Below are positions 6,709 through 14,205 of a stretch of 23,009 nucleotides of DNA, in pieces. The notes under the pieces were generated by a model. That model saw only the letters and a program-made list of their open reading frames with translations, searched no databases and had not been told where the DNA came from. This DNA comes from an uncultured Kroppenstedtia sp. Lineage in GTDB: Bacteria > Bacillota > Bacilli > Thermoactinomycetales > DSM-45169. The translations under genes and the position numbers were made by a program. Positions within the stretch are counted from its first letter, which is position 1; every line of letters begins with the position of its first letter. Location of the stretch: contig CAUGKZ010000002.1 of assembly GCA_959600065.1 (NCBI GenBank), positions 1 to 23,009 on the forward strand. The letters are read 5' to 3'.

Positions 6709-8162
6709 CGGGTGCCACCTCCCAGCTTCGGTTCCGGCAAGCGTTCCCCCTGTTGTTCATAGGCGTGTGCCACTTGAAGCACCTGGGCTTCAGCAAAGGG
6801 GCGGCCCACCACCTGGAGGCCTACCGGCAATCCGTCAGAGAGGCCACAGGGAACACTTACTGCAGGCAATCCGGCCAGACTGACCGGAATGGTGCAGATA
6901 TCATTCAGGTACATGGTAAGGGGATCCTCCGTCTTCTCTCCCAGTTTGAAAGCCGTCGTTGGGGCAGAGGGACCCACCACCACATCGTATTGGTTGAATA
7001 TATTCTCAAAATCCCGACGGATCAAAGTCCTTACCTGTTGTGCCTTTTTGTAGTAGGCATCATAGTATCCGGAACTGAGGGCATAGGTCCCCAACATGAT
7101 CCGCCGTTTCACCTCTTCTCCAAAACCGGCGTTGCGCGTGTGACTAAACATGTCAATCAGGTTTTCCCCGGCGGCACGTTGGCCGAAACGCACACCGTCA
7201 TAACGAGCCAAGTTGGAAGAAGCTTCTGCTGGAGCCAACAGATAATAGGTCGCCACTGCATACTCCACATGGGGCAAGGAAACTTCCTCCACCACGGCTC
7301 CCAGATTTTCCAACACCTTCAGTGCCCCGTTGACCCGATCTTTTACACCGGGAGCGATTCCCTCTCCCATCAGTTCCCGGGGAACCGCCACTTTGAGCCC
7401 CTTGACGTCTCCGGTGAGAGCAGAGAGATAGTCCGTCACTTCCACATCCGCCGAAGTGGAATCCAAGGGATCATGTCCGGCCATCGCCTGTAGGACATAA
7501 GCAGCGTCCTCCACGTTTCCGGTAAGGGGACCGATCTGATCGAGAGAGGAAGCGAAAGCGATCAGTCCGAAGCGAGAGACTCGTCCATAGGTGGGCTTCA
7601 AACCCACCACACCACAAAAAGCCGCCGGTTGTCGAATGGAGCCGCCAGTATCGGAGCCAAGTGCAAAGGAGACCTGCCCCGCCGCCACTGCCGCCGCTGA
7701 ACCTCCGCTAGATCCGCCAGGGACGCGCTCTGGGTCCCAAGGATTGCGGGTCTCGTAATAGCCGGAGTTTTCATTGGAAGAACCCATGCCGAATTCATCC
7801 ATGTTCATCTTTCCAACCAGATTGGCCCCGGCTCCCTCTAGCTTCTCCATCACCGTCGCCGGGTACAGAGGAGTGTAACCCTCCAGAATTTTACTGCCAG
7901 CGGTGGTGGTCACTCCCTCGGTGCTGATATTATCCTTGATCCCCATAGGGATGCCCGCGAGAGGCCCCCGGTCACCAGAACGCTCATCTAGCGCCTGAGC
8001 CCGCCGACGGGCGCCTGCTTCGTCTACATGCAGAAAAGCGTGGAGAATGCTGTCCGTCTCCCGAATCCGTTGCAGGGAAGCATCCAGGAGGTCTGAAGCC
8101 GTAAGTTCCCCGCTCTTCAAACCATTATGTATCTCCTTAAGAGGTTTCTTTAACAACGACAT
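6705..8162 (-). CDS. gatA: Aspartyl/glutamyl-tRNA amidotransferase subunit A
   Basis: The amidase-signature subunit that hydrolyses glutamine and channels ammonia to GatB. The Ser-cisSer-Lys triad is visible as K76 (GIKDN), S151 ([14 protein letters not shown]) and S175 ([12 protein letters not shown]), spaced as in characterised GatA. The length, 485 residues, is standard. The start at ATG 8162 follows AGGAGG closely. It lies 12 nt downstream of gatC and overlaps gatB by 4 nt, so the three subunits should be made together for the cytosolic GatCAB complex. Confidence 0.98.
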   Translation of the reverse strand: MSLLKKPLKEIHNGLKSGELTASDLLDASLQRIRETDSILHAFLHVDEAGARRRAQALDERSGDRGPLAGIPMGIKDNISTEGVTTTAGSKILEGYTPLYPATVMEKLEGAGANLVGKMNMDEFGMGSSNENSGYYETRNPWDPERVPGGSSGGSAAAVAAGQVSFALGSDTGGSIRQPAAFCGVVGLKPTYGRVSRFGLIAFASSLDQIGPLTGNVEDAAYVLQAMAGHDPLDSTSADVEVTDYLSALTGDVKGLKVAVPRELMGEGIAPGVKDRVNGALKVLENLGAVVEEVSLPHVEYAVATYYLLAPAEASSNLARYDGVRFGQRAAGENLIDMFSHTRNAGFGEEVKRRIMLGTYALSSGYYDAYYKKAQQVRTLIRRDFENIFNQYDVVVGPSAPTTAFKLGEKTEDPLTMYLNDICTIPVSLAGLPAVSVPCGLSDGLPVGLQVVGRPFAEAQVLQVAHAYEQQGERLPEPKLGGGTR

Positions 8163-8174
8163 GATTTTCCTCCT

Positions 8175-8465
8175 TTACTCCTCAAAAACGTCGGGAACCC
8201 GGAACATCCCGTCTTTTTGATCCGGTGCGTTTTGTAATGCCTGCTCCCTTTCCAGAGAAGGTCGCTTCTCGTCCTCGCGCAACACATTGGCCAGAGGCAA
8301 TACATGGCTGGTGGGCTCCACATCCTCCGTATCCAGTTCATTCAGTTTTTCGGCAAATTGGAGGATATCATTTAACTGCCCTGTGTACAGCCGGGCTTCC
8401 TCCTCAGTCAAGGAGAGACGGGCCAGCTGGGCCACATGCTCCACCTGTTCTTTGGAAATCGCCAT
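8175..8465 (-). CDS. gatC: Aspartyl/glutamyl-tRNA amidotransferase subunit C
   Basis: A small belt subunit that wraps GatA and GatB and stabilises the complex. The 96-residue protein starts [19 protein letters not shown] and ends with the conserved LRED...[15 protein letters not shown], a classic GatC. The ATG at 8465 is preferred, because GGAGGTGG lies 6 nt upstream. The longer open frame from 8486 would place this ribosome site inside the coding sequence. Confidence 0.97.
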   Translation of the reverse strand: MAISKEQVEHVAQLARLSLTEEEARLYTGQLNDILQFAEKLNELDTEDVEPTSHVLPLANVLREDEKRPSLEREQALQNAPDQKDGMFRVPDVFEE

Positions 8466-8558
8466 TTCAAACCACCTCCATCCCATTTATGAAAGCAAAC
8501 CGGGATCGAATCCAGCCACCCGGTTTCACCTGATCGGACAAAGCCTTTCCTTCCTAAC

Positions 8559-8567
8559 AGTATAGCA
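8559..8567 (-). promoter_or_regulatory. Candidate extended -10 promoter of gatCAB
   Basis: The minus strand reads TGCTATACT, an extended -10 element (TGn plus TATACT at 8564-8559), about 94 nt upstream of the gatC start. No good -35 box is seen 16-18 bp upstream, as is common for extended -10 promoters. Confidence 0.45.
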
Positions 8568-8606
8568 CAAACCCGTCCCCCTCTACCCCTGTCCCTATAA
8601 CATCGA

Positions 8607-8728
8607 TAAGAGTGGTGATTTAGTGGGTTGAAGGCGGTCGAGATGGGGTCTCTTCGTTGTTCTGAACTGTCAAAGTCACTCAGGTGAAATCCAATCCTCC
8701 CTAGTTGGACTTTTTCACAATACTTCTA
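8607..8728. repeat. Dispersed hairpin element, copy 2
   Basis: Its right end GACTTTTTCACAATACTTCTA matches the right end of copy 1 except for one base. Its middle (GTCAAAGTCACTC, then GTGAAATCCAATCCTCCC) matches 503-536. The left end TAAGAGTGGTGATT is a degenerate inverted partner. The left arm of the long stem is poorly conserved. It lies in the gap upstream of gatC and contains no gene. Confidence 0.6.
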
Positions 8729-8743
8729 TCGGTATCGTGGATT

Positions 8744-8771
8744 AAAAGAACAAAACGCTCCCAACGGGAGC
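8744..8771 (-). terminator. Rho-independent terminator downstream of 8901-9320
   Basis: Stem GCTCCC-gtt-GGGAGC (8757-8762 with 8766-8771) is followed on the minus strand by GTTTTGTTCTTTTAATCC. A second weak hairpin (GGCTGAA/TTCAGCC, 8792-8798 with 8808-8814) lies between it and the gene. Confidence 0.65.
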
Positions 8772-8900
8772 TGAAATGAAGAACGTACACGGGCTGAAAA
8801 GAATTAATTCAGCCTATAAATGCAGTCATTTTCAGAGACTTACCCGACCCATACAAAATTCCGCCCCGTATCGTTCAGGTTGCCCATAACTTATCTTACA

Positions 8901-9320
8901 TCAAACATGGATGATATGTGGCGTGTCGTAAAATTCATCATCCTCAAAGCGCCAGTATCCGATGAAATGCTTCCCTTCGCCTGCCCCTTCAATAAAGGGC
9001 TTGATCCACTCGATGAAGTGAGCTATTTGCTCGAATCCCAAGGAAATATAAGTTCGGATCACTACGTCGATATACTTTTCCCCATTCACTTCAACTATTT
9101 GAAGCTCACTATAGGGAAACCCCGCAAAGGATCCATCGTTCCTCCATAACATAAATTCCCAATTTTCAGTTTGAAACAACGGGTGGTCCGGCGGATCAAA
9201 ATCCGGTTCCTCTGCATCTATGCTCTTTGCAATATTGGTCATATAATCCAATGTTCGAATCACTATTTCCGGGGCATCGCTTCTAAGATTAAAAGCTACA
9301 ACAAGTTCGAATGAATTCAT
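8901..9320 (-). CDS. Hypothetical acidic protein
   Basis: A 139-residue soluble protein with a start at ATG 9320 after AGGAGGAG. I do not recognise a named family. It begins MNSFELVVAFNLRSDAPEIV, and has an aromatic- and acid-rich middle (ENWEFMLWRNDGSFAGFPYS) and an acidic end (RFEDDEFYDTPHIIHV). Alternating beta strands and helices are likely. There is no signal peptide or membrane segment. The N-terminal half resembles uncharacterised proteins that begin with a strand FNLxxDxP and a helix, but this is recall, not a search. It is more AT-rich than gatCAB, lies between two copies of the hairpin repeat and has its own terminator. Confidence 0.75.
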   Translation of the reverse strand: MNSFELVVAFNLRSDAPEIVIRTLDYMTNIAKSIDAEEPDFDPPDHPLFQTENWEFMLWRNDGSFAGFPYSELQIVEVNGEKYIDVVIRTYISLGFEQIAHFIEWIKPFIEGAGEGKHFIGYWRFEDDEFYDTPHIIHV

Positions 9321-9349
9321 TTAGCTCCTCCTAATTGGAATCAGGAAAT

Positions 9350-9410
9350 AGGGTCGGGATGGTGGGCTTTGATTCGCCTTTGCGTTCTTTGCCGCCCCAC
9401 CATCCCCGTC
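9350..9410. repeat. Dispersed hairpin element, copy 4 (short)
   Basis: A perfect 11-bp stem GGGATGGTGGG (9356-9366) with CCCACCATCCC (9396-9406) and a 29-nt loop. The left flank GGTCGGGAT is shared with copies 1 and 3. The stem sequence differs from theirs but remains fully paired. The right flank is C-rich (CCGTCCCCTC), like the others. Terminal inverted repeats are barely recognisable. The rest of 9410-9573 shows no gene. Confidence 0.5.
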
Positions 9411-9573
9411 CCCTCAAGCAATATTTTACGATGGGGCAAGGGGAAGAGCGAAAGGTCAGTTTTGTTTCCACCACCCATTTCCTAGTAAATCAACAGCCCT
9501 GAATTGGAATATAAAATACTGGGACAAATAGATTTGTTTTTTCAGAAAAACCACCTATCAACGGTTCCGTGTC

Positions 9574-10812
9574 TCAATAGACTTGTACCTGTGAATCCGG
9601 GTGGAATCGGTCCAGATTGACCGTCTCTGCCATCGCCCGATAGCCCGCGTCATTGGGGTGGAGGTGATCACCGGAATCGTAGGCCGGGTGGAGGCGGTCC
9701 GGGTCGGCAGGGTCGCGCAGGATCCTTTCAAAGTCGAACACCCCGTCAAAGGCACCGGAAGTACGGATCCATTCGTTCACTTTTTTCCGTTGGACGTTTC
9801 CTTCTTCGGTGTAATAATAGGCTCCTTTGTATGGCAACAAGGTGCCCCCGTAGATATTCAAGCCCCGCTTATGGGCTTGGGCGATGATCTGTTTCAAGCC
9901 TGCAATGATGTGCTCAGCGTCATCGGAGGGAGGATGGCCGATATCGTTGATCCCCTCCAGCAGGATCACATCGGTTACACCCGGTTGTCTCAACACATCC
10001 CGCTCCAGTCGGCTCAGGGCACTGGGTCCGTATACCGGATCATCCCGCCGGATCTTATTTCCTGAGATGCCAGCGTTCATGACAGACATTCGGATCCCTT
10101 CCTGCCGCAGACGCACCGACAGAATATCCGGATAGCGATAGTTGGTGCTGTGAGTGGAGCCGGCTCCGTCAGTGATGGAATCCCCCAGGGTGACGATACC
10201 GCCAGTAGTTTGGGGATGAGGGATCACATCGATTCCCGTCAACCAATACCAGGCCTGAATCGATTGGGTAAAAGCGCCGGGTTCTGTCTGTGTCGCATAG
10301 TTACCCGGTCCGGAAATATAAGAGCGCTGTTTGGCGAGGCGATGCCAGCTGATAGGACCACTCTCTCCAGGCACGTACAGGCTCACCGCCAGATCCTCTC
10401 CCGCCTTGACCTGGAAGCGAAGGGGGTCGCTGTGGGCTGTCATCCCCGGTTCAATGGTGACACTCTCCTTTCCTCCGAAAGTGACCCGGTTGTTGGTATG
10501 GGGAAGCAAGGCCGCTCCCTCCTCTACCTTCCCAATATAAATATCCTGGAAGGTGACCGGCTGCTGTCCAAATTGATTGGAGAGGCGGATCCGCACTTTT
10601 TTTCCATCCAGATGGGGATGGATGATCTGACGCAATGTCCGGTTCTCCACTCCTTTCAAGGCCTCTCCAGAAGGTTCCTGGTGACTAGCCATCCAGACTC
10701 CCATCCATGGTGGCTCCGGTTTGACCGCCTCCGCCTCTTCCTGGGCGTCCCAATGGAACGCGGCCCAGATTCCCCAGATCAGTGCCGCCACCCCGATCAA
10801 TATTTTCTTCAT
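9574..10812 (-). CDS. Exported SGNH/GDSL-type esterase or lipase
   Basis: A serine esterase of the SGNH hydrolase superfamily, probably secreted or membrane-tethered by an N-terminal hydrophobic segment (MKKILIGVAALIWGIWAAF). In the 412-residue form the four blocks are GDS with nucleophile S212, NAGISG (G249, oxyanion), GIND (N289) and DHLHP with D382/H385. Before the catalytic domain is a beta-rich region of about 170 residues (residues 35-200), common in SGNH proteins that act on acetylated carbohydrates or cell-surface polymers. The substrate is not predictable. ATG 10812 follows GGAAGAGA; an upstream GTG (10851) would hide the signal peptide and is not favoured. A promoter and TTCACTAT palindrome lie upstream. 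Confidence 0.9.
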   Translation of the reverse strand: MKKILIGVAALIWGIWAAFHWDAQEEAEAVKPEPPWMGVWMASHQEPSGEALKGVENRTLRQIIHPHLDGKKVRIRLSNQFGQQPVTFQDIYIGKVEEGAALLPHTNNRVTFGGKESVTIEPGMTAHSDPLRFQVKAGEDLAVSLYVPGESGPISWHRLAKQRSYISGPGNYATQTEPGAFTQSIQAWYWLTGIDVIPHPQTTGGIVTLGDSITDGAGSTHSTNYRYPDILSVRLRQEGIRMSVMNAGISGNKIRRDDPVYGPSALSRLERDVLRQPGVTDVILLEGINDIGHPPSDDAEHIIAGLKQIIAQAHKRGLNIYGGTLLPYKGAYYYTEEGNVQRKKVNEWIRTSGAFDGVFDFERILRDPADPDRLHPAYDSGDHLHPNDAGYRAMAETVNLDRFHPDSQVQVY

Positions 10813-10837
10813 TCTCTTCCGTCCCCTTGTACTCCGA

Positions 10838-10855
10838 TAGTGAAGATTCACTATG
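10838..10855. promoter_or_regulatory. Palindromic operator candidate in the esterase leader
   Basis: ATAGTGAA-GA-TTCACTAT is a perfect 8-bp inverted repeat placed just downstream of the predicted transcription start. A further half-site-like GTTCACTATT lies upstream of the -35 region at about 10913-10922. This arrangement is typical of a dimeric repressor operator (for example GntR-type), but no regulator gene is adjacent. A leader hairpin is the alternative reading. Confidence 0.5.
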
Positions 10856-10867
10856 TATTCTTACGCT

Positions 10868-10897
10868 ATTTTACCCGGTAATTTCCTTACGGTTCAA
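10868..10897 (-). promoter_or_regulatory. SigA-type promoter of the esterase gene
   Basis: On the minus strand TTGAAC (10897-10892) is followed after 18 bp by TAAAAT (10873-10868). It is about 56 nt upstream of the ATG at 10812, and the TTCACTAT palindrome falls near +10. Confidence 0.55.
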
Positions 10898-10984
10898 CCG
10901 GCCTTCTAATTTGTTCACTATTTGTACAATTACAACCATTGCCTGCGGCCTGAGATCCAAATGAACCCTTTACTACAGACGTTG

Positions 10985-11094
10985 ATCCATAACTGGAGTC
11001 GGGATGAGGTTACACATGGAATGATTCCACCTCGCAAGAACATGTGAAACCTCACCCTAACCCCCTGCAAACGTAGCAAATCACAACACTTCTA
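10985..11094. repeat. Dispersed hairpin element, copy 3, ending in the dehydrogenase stop codon
   Basis: The long stem TGAGGTTACACATG (11005-11018) pairs with CATGTGAAACCTCA (11041-11054) with a single mismatch and a 22-nt loop. The left flank is GAGTCGGGAT and the right flank CCCTAACCCC. The right terminus AATCACAACACTTCTA is the inverse of the left end of copy 1. Its last three bases (CTA, 11092-11094) are the stop codon TAG of the minus-strand dehydrogenase gene, so the element touches the gene exactly at its end. Confidence 0.6.
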
Positions 11095-11691
11095 ATAGAC
11101 TTCGTAGTTTTGACCCGTTTGCGCCCCGTCAACACTTTTTTTATAAGCAAGGGCTACACGAGCGGCAGGAACAGCTGCAAAACCGGGGAAAAACTTATCG
11201 TATTTATCCCATGATTCTTGTAAGACATTGGGGCTGACACTGTTTATACGAATCCCCCTAGGCATTTCAATGGCGGCAGACTTGACGAATGCTTTGACGC
11301 CTCCATTGGCCATCGCTGCCGATGCCCCTTGCGGGATCGGGTCATCCATCATGATTCCCGTTGTTAAAGTGAAACTCCCACCCTCATTTATATAATCCAT
11401 TCCTAAAAGCACTAGATTGATTTGACCTTTCAGTTTGCCTTCGATTCCGACTTCATTTAACTCCGGAGTCAACTCTGAAACCGGCCCAAAATGCGCACCG
11501 CCTGCTGCGCTGACTAGGGCATCCACTGGGCCTGTCTGTTCATACATCTGCTGAATACTCGCAACTGAAGTTATATCCACTGAAACATCTATGCCATTTC
11601 GTCCGGCACAAATGATTTCATGATTTTTCCCCAATACTTCAGTAACTGCTTTTCCGATCGTGCCACTGGCACCAACAACTATGACTTTCAT
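11092..11691 (-). CDS. Short-chain dehydrogenase/reductase of an atypical short subfamily
   Basis: A 199-residue NAD(P)-binding Rossmann protein with the nucleotide motif GASGTIG near the N-terminus (MKVIVVGASGTIGKAV), the NNAG-equivalent SAAGG, and a conserved RINSVSPNVL segment. The usual catalytic YxxxK is absent. At that position the sequence reads AAMANGGVKAFVKSAA, keeping a lysine but no tyrosine. From memory, short members annotated only as 'short chain dehydrogenase' share this change, so it may be subfamily-specific rather than damage. Its reaction is unknown. ATG 11691 follows AAAGGTGG; the longer frame from 11721 lacks a better site. The stop codon coincides with the end of repeat copy 3. 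Cytosolic. Confidence 0.88.
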   Translation of the reverse strand: MKVIVVGASGTIGKAVTEVLGKNHEIICAGRNGIDVSVDITSVASIQQMYEQTGPVDALVSAAGGAHFGPVSELTPELNEVGIEGKLKGQINLVLLGMDYINEGGSFTLTTGIMMDDPIPQGASAAMANGGVKAFVKSAAIEMPRGIRINSVSPNVLQESWDKYDKFFPGFAAVPAARVALAYKKSVDGAQTGQNYEVY

Positions 11692-11933
11692 TTTTTGATG
11701 CCACCTTTCAGTTTTGAGCATCGTGGTTTTCTGGTCCCCCCAAATCTCTGTTCAGTTTAACAATGAAGCATGATTCTTACCAGCTCCGACCAGAACAGTT
11801 CCAACTGTGCATCCTAAGCACGAAATTTCTGAAATCCCATCAAAGTCATTCGGCTGGGTGGGTTTTGAATCCATTTATACGTTGGTTCCTGTGTTATCAT
11901 GGACACAGAAATCCAAGCAGCCGGGGTGATTTG

Positions 11934-12551
11934 GTGAAACGGTTCGGCATCTCGGGCCCTCTGTGGTGGGCCCTCCTGCTGGTGGGTGTTCTGGCCGTCC
12001 ATTTTTTCATTACCTTTTGGTATCTGACACCCAACAACCCTGTGAAAAGCAAGTGGTGGGACTCACTGTACGCTTATATGGACCCTTTGTTCACTCAGAA
12101 TTGGAAACTCTTCGCCCCCAATCCGATCTCCCAACATCAGGATGTTTGGGCCAAAGCCCGGGTGAAAAATCCTGCCAATGGCCAAGTTCAGGAGACAGAC
12201 TGGCAAAACATCACCGCTCCTATGATCCAAGAGAAGCAACCGAAGCGAATCTCCTCAGAAGATCGGATTCTGCGGCAGATTAATGTAGGGGCTCGCCAAT
12301 TCCGGAGTAAGGACCCGAAGGAGAAACAAGAAGGGGAGTGGATTCTACAACGGTCGGCCTCCACGGCTTTGGGACAAGCTTTACCTGACAGTCATCTCTC
12401 CCAGGTCAAAATCCGAGTAGTGACCAATCTCTTCCCTCGCTTTCAGGATCGTCATAAGGGGGATGATGAAACCCCGCTTCATTTTCAAGAGTCCGGATGG
12501 TTAGAATATCAACCGGCAGATGCCTCTCCAGCAAAGGAGTGGCCGGAATGA
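11934..12551 (+). CDS. SdpA-like / DUF5819 family membrane-anchored protein
   Basis: A 205-residue protein with one N-terminal membrane helix (GPLWWALLLVGVLAVHFFIT, about residues 8-27). The family signature MDPLFTQNWKLFAPNP (about 49-64) follows. The rest is a soluble, probably extracytoplasmic, domain with no cysteines. In Bacillus subtilis the related SdpA works with SdpB to mature the SdpC cannibalism toxin. The GTG start at 11934 follows GGGGTGA; the frame is open from 11763 but the extra part lacks a ribosome site and looks non-coding. The stop overlaps the start of the next gene (ATGA), so the two are translationally coupled and likely form one membrane complex. The DUF5819 assignment is from motif recognition. 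Confidence 0.85.
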   Translation: MKRFGISGPLWWALLLVGVLAVHFFITFWYLTPNNPVKSKWWDSLYAYMDPLFTQNWKLFAPNPISQHQDVWAKARVKNPANGQVQETDWQNITAPMIQEKQPKRISSEDRILRQINVGARQFRSKDPKEKQEGEWILQRSASTALGQALPDSHLSQVKIRVVTNLFPRFQDRHKGDDETPLHFQESGWLEYQPADASPAKEWPE

Positions 12552-13894
12552 TCAAAGGACTGGAACACTTCCTGACCACGCGCCATTTGCTGATCGGAAC
12601 CGGCCTGATGCGCATTTTCCTCGGAATCGGGATCTTATATCATCTATTTTTCCACTACCGGGAACGACATCTGCTGTGGGGAGCCAGCGGATTGTGGCCG
12701 ACGGACAAGTTTTTAGAAGCGTCGGCAGAGCGGGGGATCCTCACCCTGTTCCATTGGACGGATTCCCCTTGGTTTTTCGAAGGTGTCTACCATCTCGCGA
12801 TCCTGATCGTCCTGATGTTCACCCTGGGATTTCGAACCCGGTTGGCAACCGTACTCACTTTTTTGCTGTTCTGGTCCTTGTATTACCGCAACCCTTTCAT
12901 CACAAACGGCGGCGAGAATATTGTGCGCATACAGCTCTTCTATCTGATGTTTACCCAGGCGGGAGCCGCTTGTTCCCTGGATCGGTGGTTACAAAAACGG
13001 AAACCAAGGAAACCACCCAATCGGCTTGCCCCTTATGGAACGGTTCTGCACAATATGGCAACGGCAGCCATTATCATCCAACTGATATTTATGTATTTCA
13101 CTTCGGGTATATATAAAGTGATGGGATCGATGTGGCAGGAAGGGACCGCTGTCTATTATGCGATGCGAGTGCAGGATTATGTCTGGCCTGGGGTGAGCCC
13201 CTGGTTCTGGCAATCGGAAACGGTGTTCGTTTTCCTCAGCTATGCCTCCGTATTGTTCCAAGTGGCCTTTCCTTTTCTCCTTCTCAACCGCTACACCAAA
13301 TACCTGGCTCTGTTGGGAGTGTTCAGCTTCCACACTGGAGTGGGGTTGATGATGAATCTGAGTCTATTCTCCTGGTATATGATCTCTTGTGAATGGATCC
13401 TGCTCAGCGATAGGGATTACCACCGCCTGGCCCGCTTCGGTAAAGGGGTCCGAGCCAAAGGAGGTGCCTGGATCTTGAAGCATCGACCCGCTTTTTTCAC
13501 CCGTTGGGAGGTAACGGTCTTTTATGATGGTTGGTGTCCTTTCTGTACCCAAAGCGTAAACACCGCTCGCCGGCTGGATTGGCTTCGTCTGTTGAAGTTT
13601 GTCTCCTTCCGGGAGCCTGGGGTCCCGGAACGTTTTGGCCTCGACCCTGACCGGCTGGAAAAACGGCTGCACAGCACCGGAGACGGAAAAACCTTTCACG
13701 AGGGAATCGACGGAATCCTGCAGATGGTAACCCGCCTCCCCCTCCTGTGGCCGGCGGTCCCCTTTTTGTTTTTCTCCCGGTGGCTGGGCTTCGGACAGCG
13801 GGTCTACGACTGGATCGCCGCCCGCCGCACTCTTCTCCCCACAGGGGGCTGTGACGAACACTGCTCCATCGAGGATCCAAAAAAATCCTCATGA
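12548..13894 (+). CDS. HTTM-domain (SdpB/gamma-carboxylase-like) membrane protein fused to a DCC thiol-disulfide oxidoreductase domain
   Basis: A 448-residue two-part protein. Residues 1 to about 290 form a multi-helix HTTM domain with recognisable parts (TRHLLIGTGLMRIFLGIGIL, NPFITNGGENIVRIQLFYL, FHTGVGLMMNLSLFSWYMIS). This domain is shared by SdpB and vitamin K-dependent gamma-carboxylases. Residues about 320-440 form a DCC domain: VTVFYDGWCPFC, with the redox pair C330 and C333, then the expected LDWLRLLKFVSF. It ends GGCDEHC with two more cysteines. ATG 12548 follows AAAGGAG at 8 nt and overlaps the upstream stop. The likely role is redox or covalent processing of an exported peptide or lipid together with the SdpA-like partner. 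The substrate is unknown, and no precursor gene is adjacent. Confidence 0.88.
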   Translation: MIKGLEHFLTTRHLLIGTGLMRIFLGIGILYHLFFHYRERHLLWGASGLWPTDKFLEASAERGILTLFHWTDSPWFFEGVYHLAILIVLMFTLGFRTRLATVLTFLLFWSLYYRNPFITNGGENIVRIQLFYLMFTQAGAACSLDRWLQKRKPRKPPNRLAPYGTVLHNMATAAIIIQLIFMYFTSGIYKVMGSMWQEGTAVYYAMRVQDYVWPGVSPWFWQSETVFVFLSYASVLFQVAFPFLLLNRYTKYLALLGVFSFHTGVGLMMNLSLFSWYMISCEWILLSDRDYHRLARFGKGVRAKGGAWILKHRPAFFTRWEVTVFYDGWCPFCTQSVNTARRLDWLRLLKFVSFREPGVPERFGLDPDRLEKRLHSTGDGKTFHEGIDGILQMVTRLPLLWPAVPFLFFSRWLGFGQRVYDWIAARRTLLPTGGCDEHCSIEDPKKSS

Positions 13895-13911
13895 CTTGGA
13901 CCATCCACTAG

Positions 13912-13943
13912 AAAAACACCGGATCGGGAAATTCGGTGTTTTT
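13912..13943 (+). terminator. Terminator of the SdpA/SdpB-like operon
   Basis: AAAAACACCG (13912-13921) pairs with CGGTGTTTTT (13934-13943), loop 12 nt, 17 nt after the stop codon. The A/T outer stem makes it potentially bidirectional. Confidence 0.8.
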
Positions 13944-14042
13944 CCAGTGCTGTCTTCCACTCTTTCCGATCTGATTCGGCTCGCACTCATTCACAGGAAG
14001 GGGTTTCGGGAGCAGGGTCATTCGTAACCATGCCATACCATT

Positions 14043-14083
14043 ATAAACAAGCAGGCGTCTGGGGTAGACGCCTGCTTGTTTAT
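14043..14083. terminator. Long bidirectional terminator hairpin
   Basis: A perfect 18-bp stem (14043-14060 with 14066-14083) with loop GGGGT. The core is GCAGGCGTCT/AGACGCCTGC and the outer part ATAAACAA/TTGTTTAT. It lies between the converging genes 12548-13894 (+) and 14206-16326 (-), and is best explained as the end of the serine hydrolase transcript. The remaining bases of 13895-14205 show no gene. Confidence 0.75.
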
Positions 14084-14205
14084 TTGAAAAAACTGATCCA
14101 CTCCAGAGCTGTGTTTAACCAGGAGACGAGGCCAGAATCAAAACTGACGTTTCCCTCTTCCCTTGCCCCATCATAAAATATGGCCATTCACACGTCTGTC
14201 TTGAA

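Noticed and set aside
6699..7493. Plus-strand open frame over gatA
   Set aside because: Antisense to gatA, with no start signal.
9524..9543. CAAAT-AG-ATTTG hairpin followed by TTTTTT on the plus strand
   Set aside because: The stem is only 5 bp and AT-only, and no plus-strand gene precedes it.
11763..11933. N-terminal extension of the SdpA-like frame
   Set aside because: It lacks a ribosome site, reads unlike a signal or membrane start, and would put 57 odd residues before the membrane helix.
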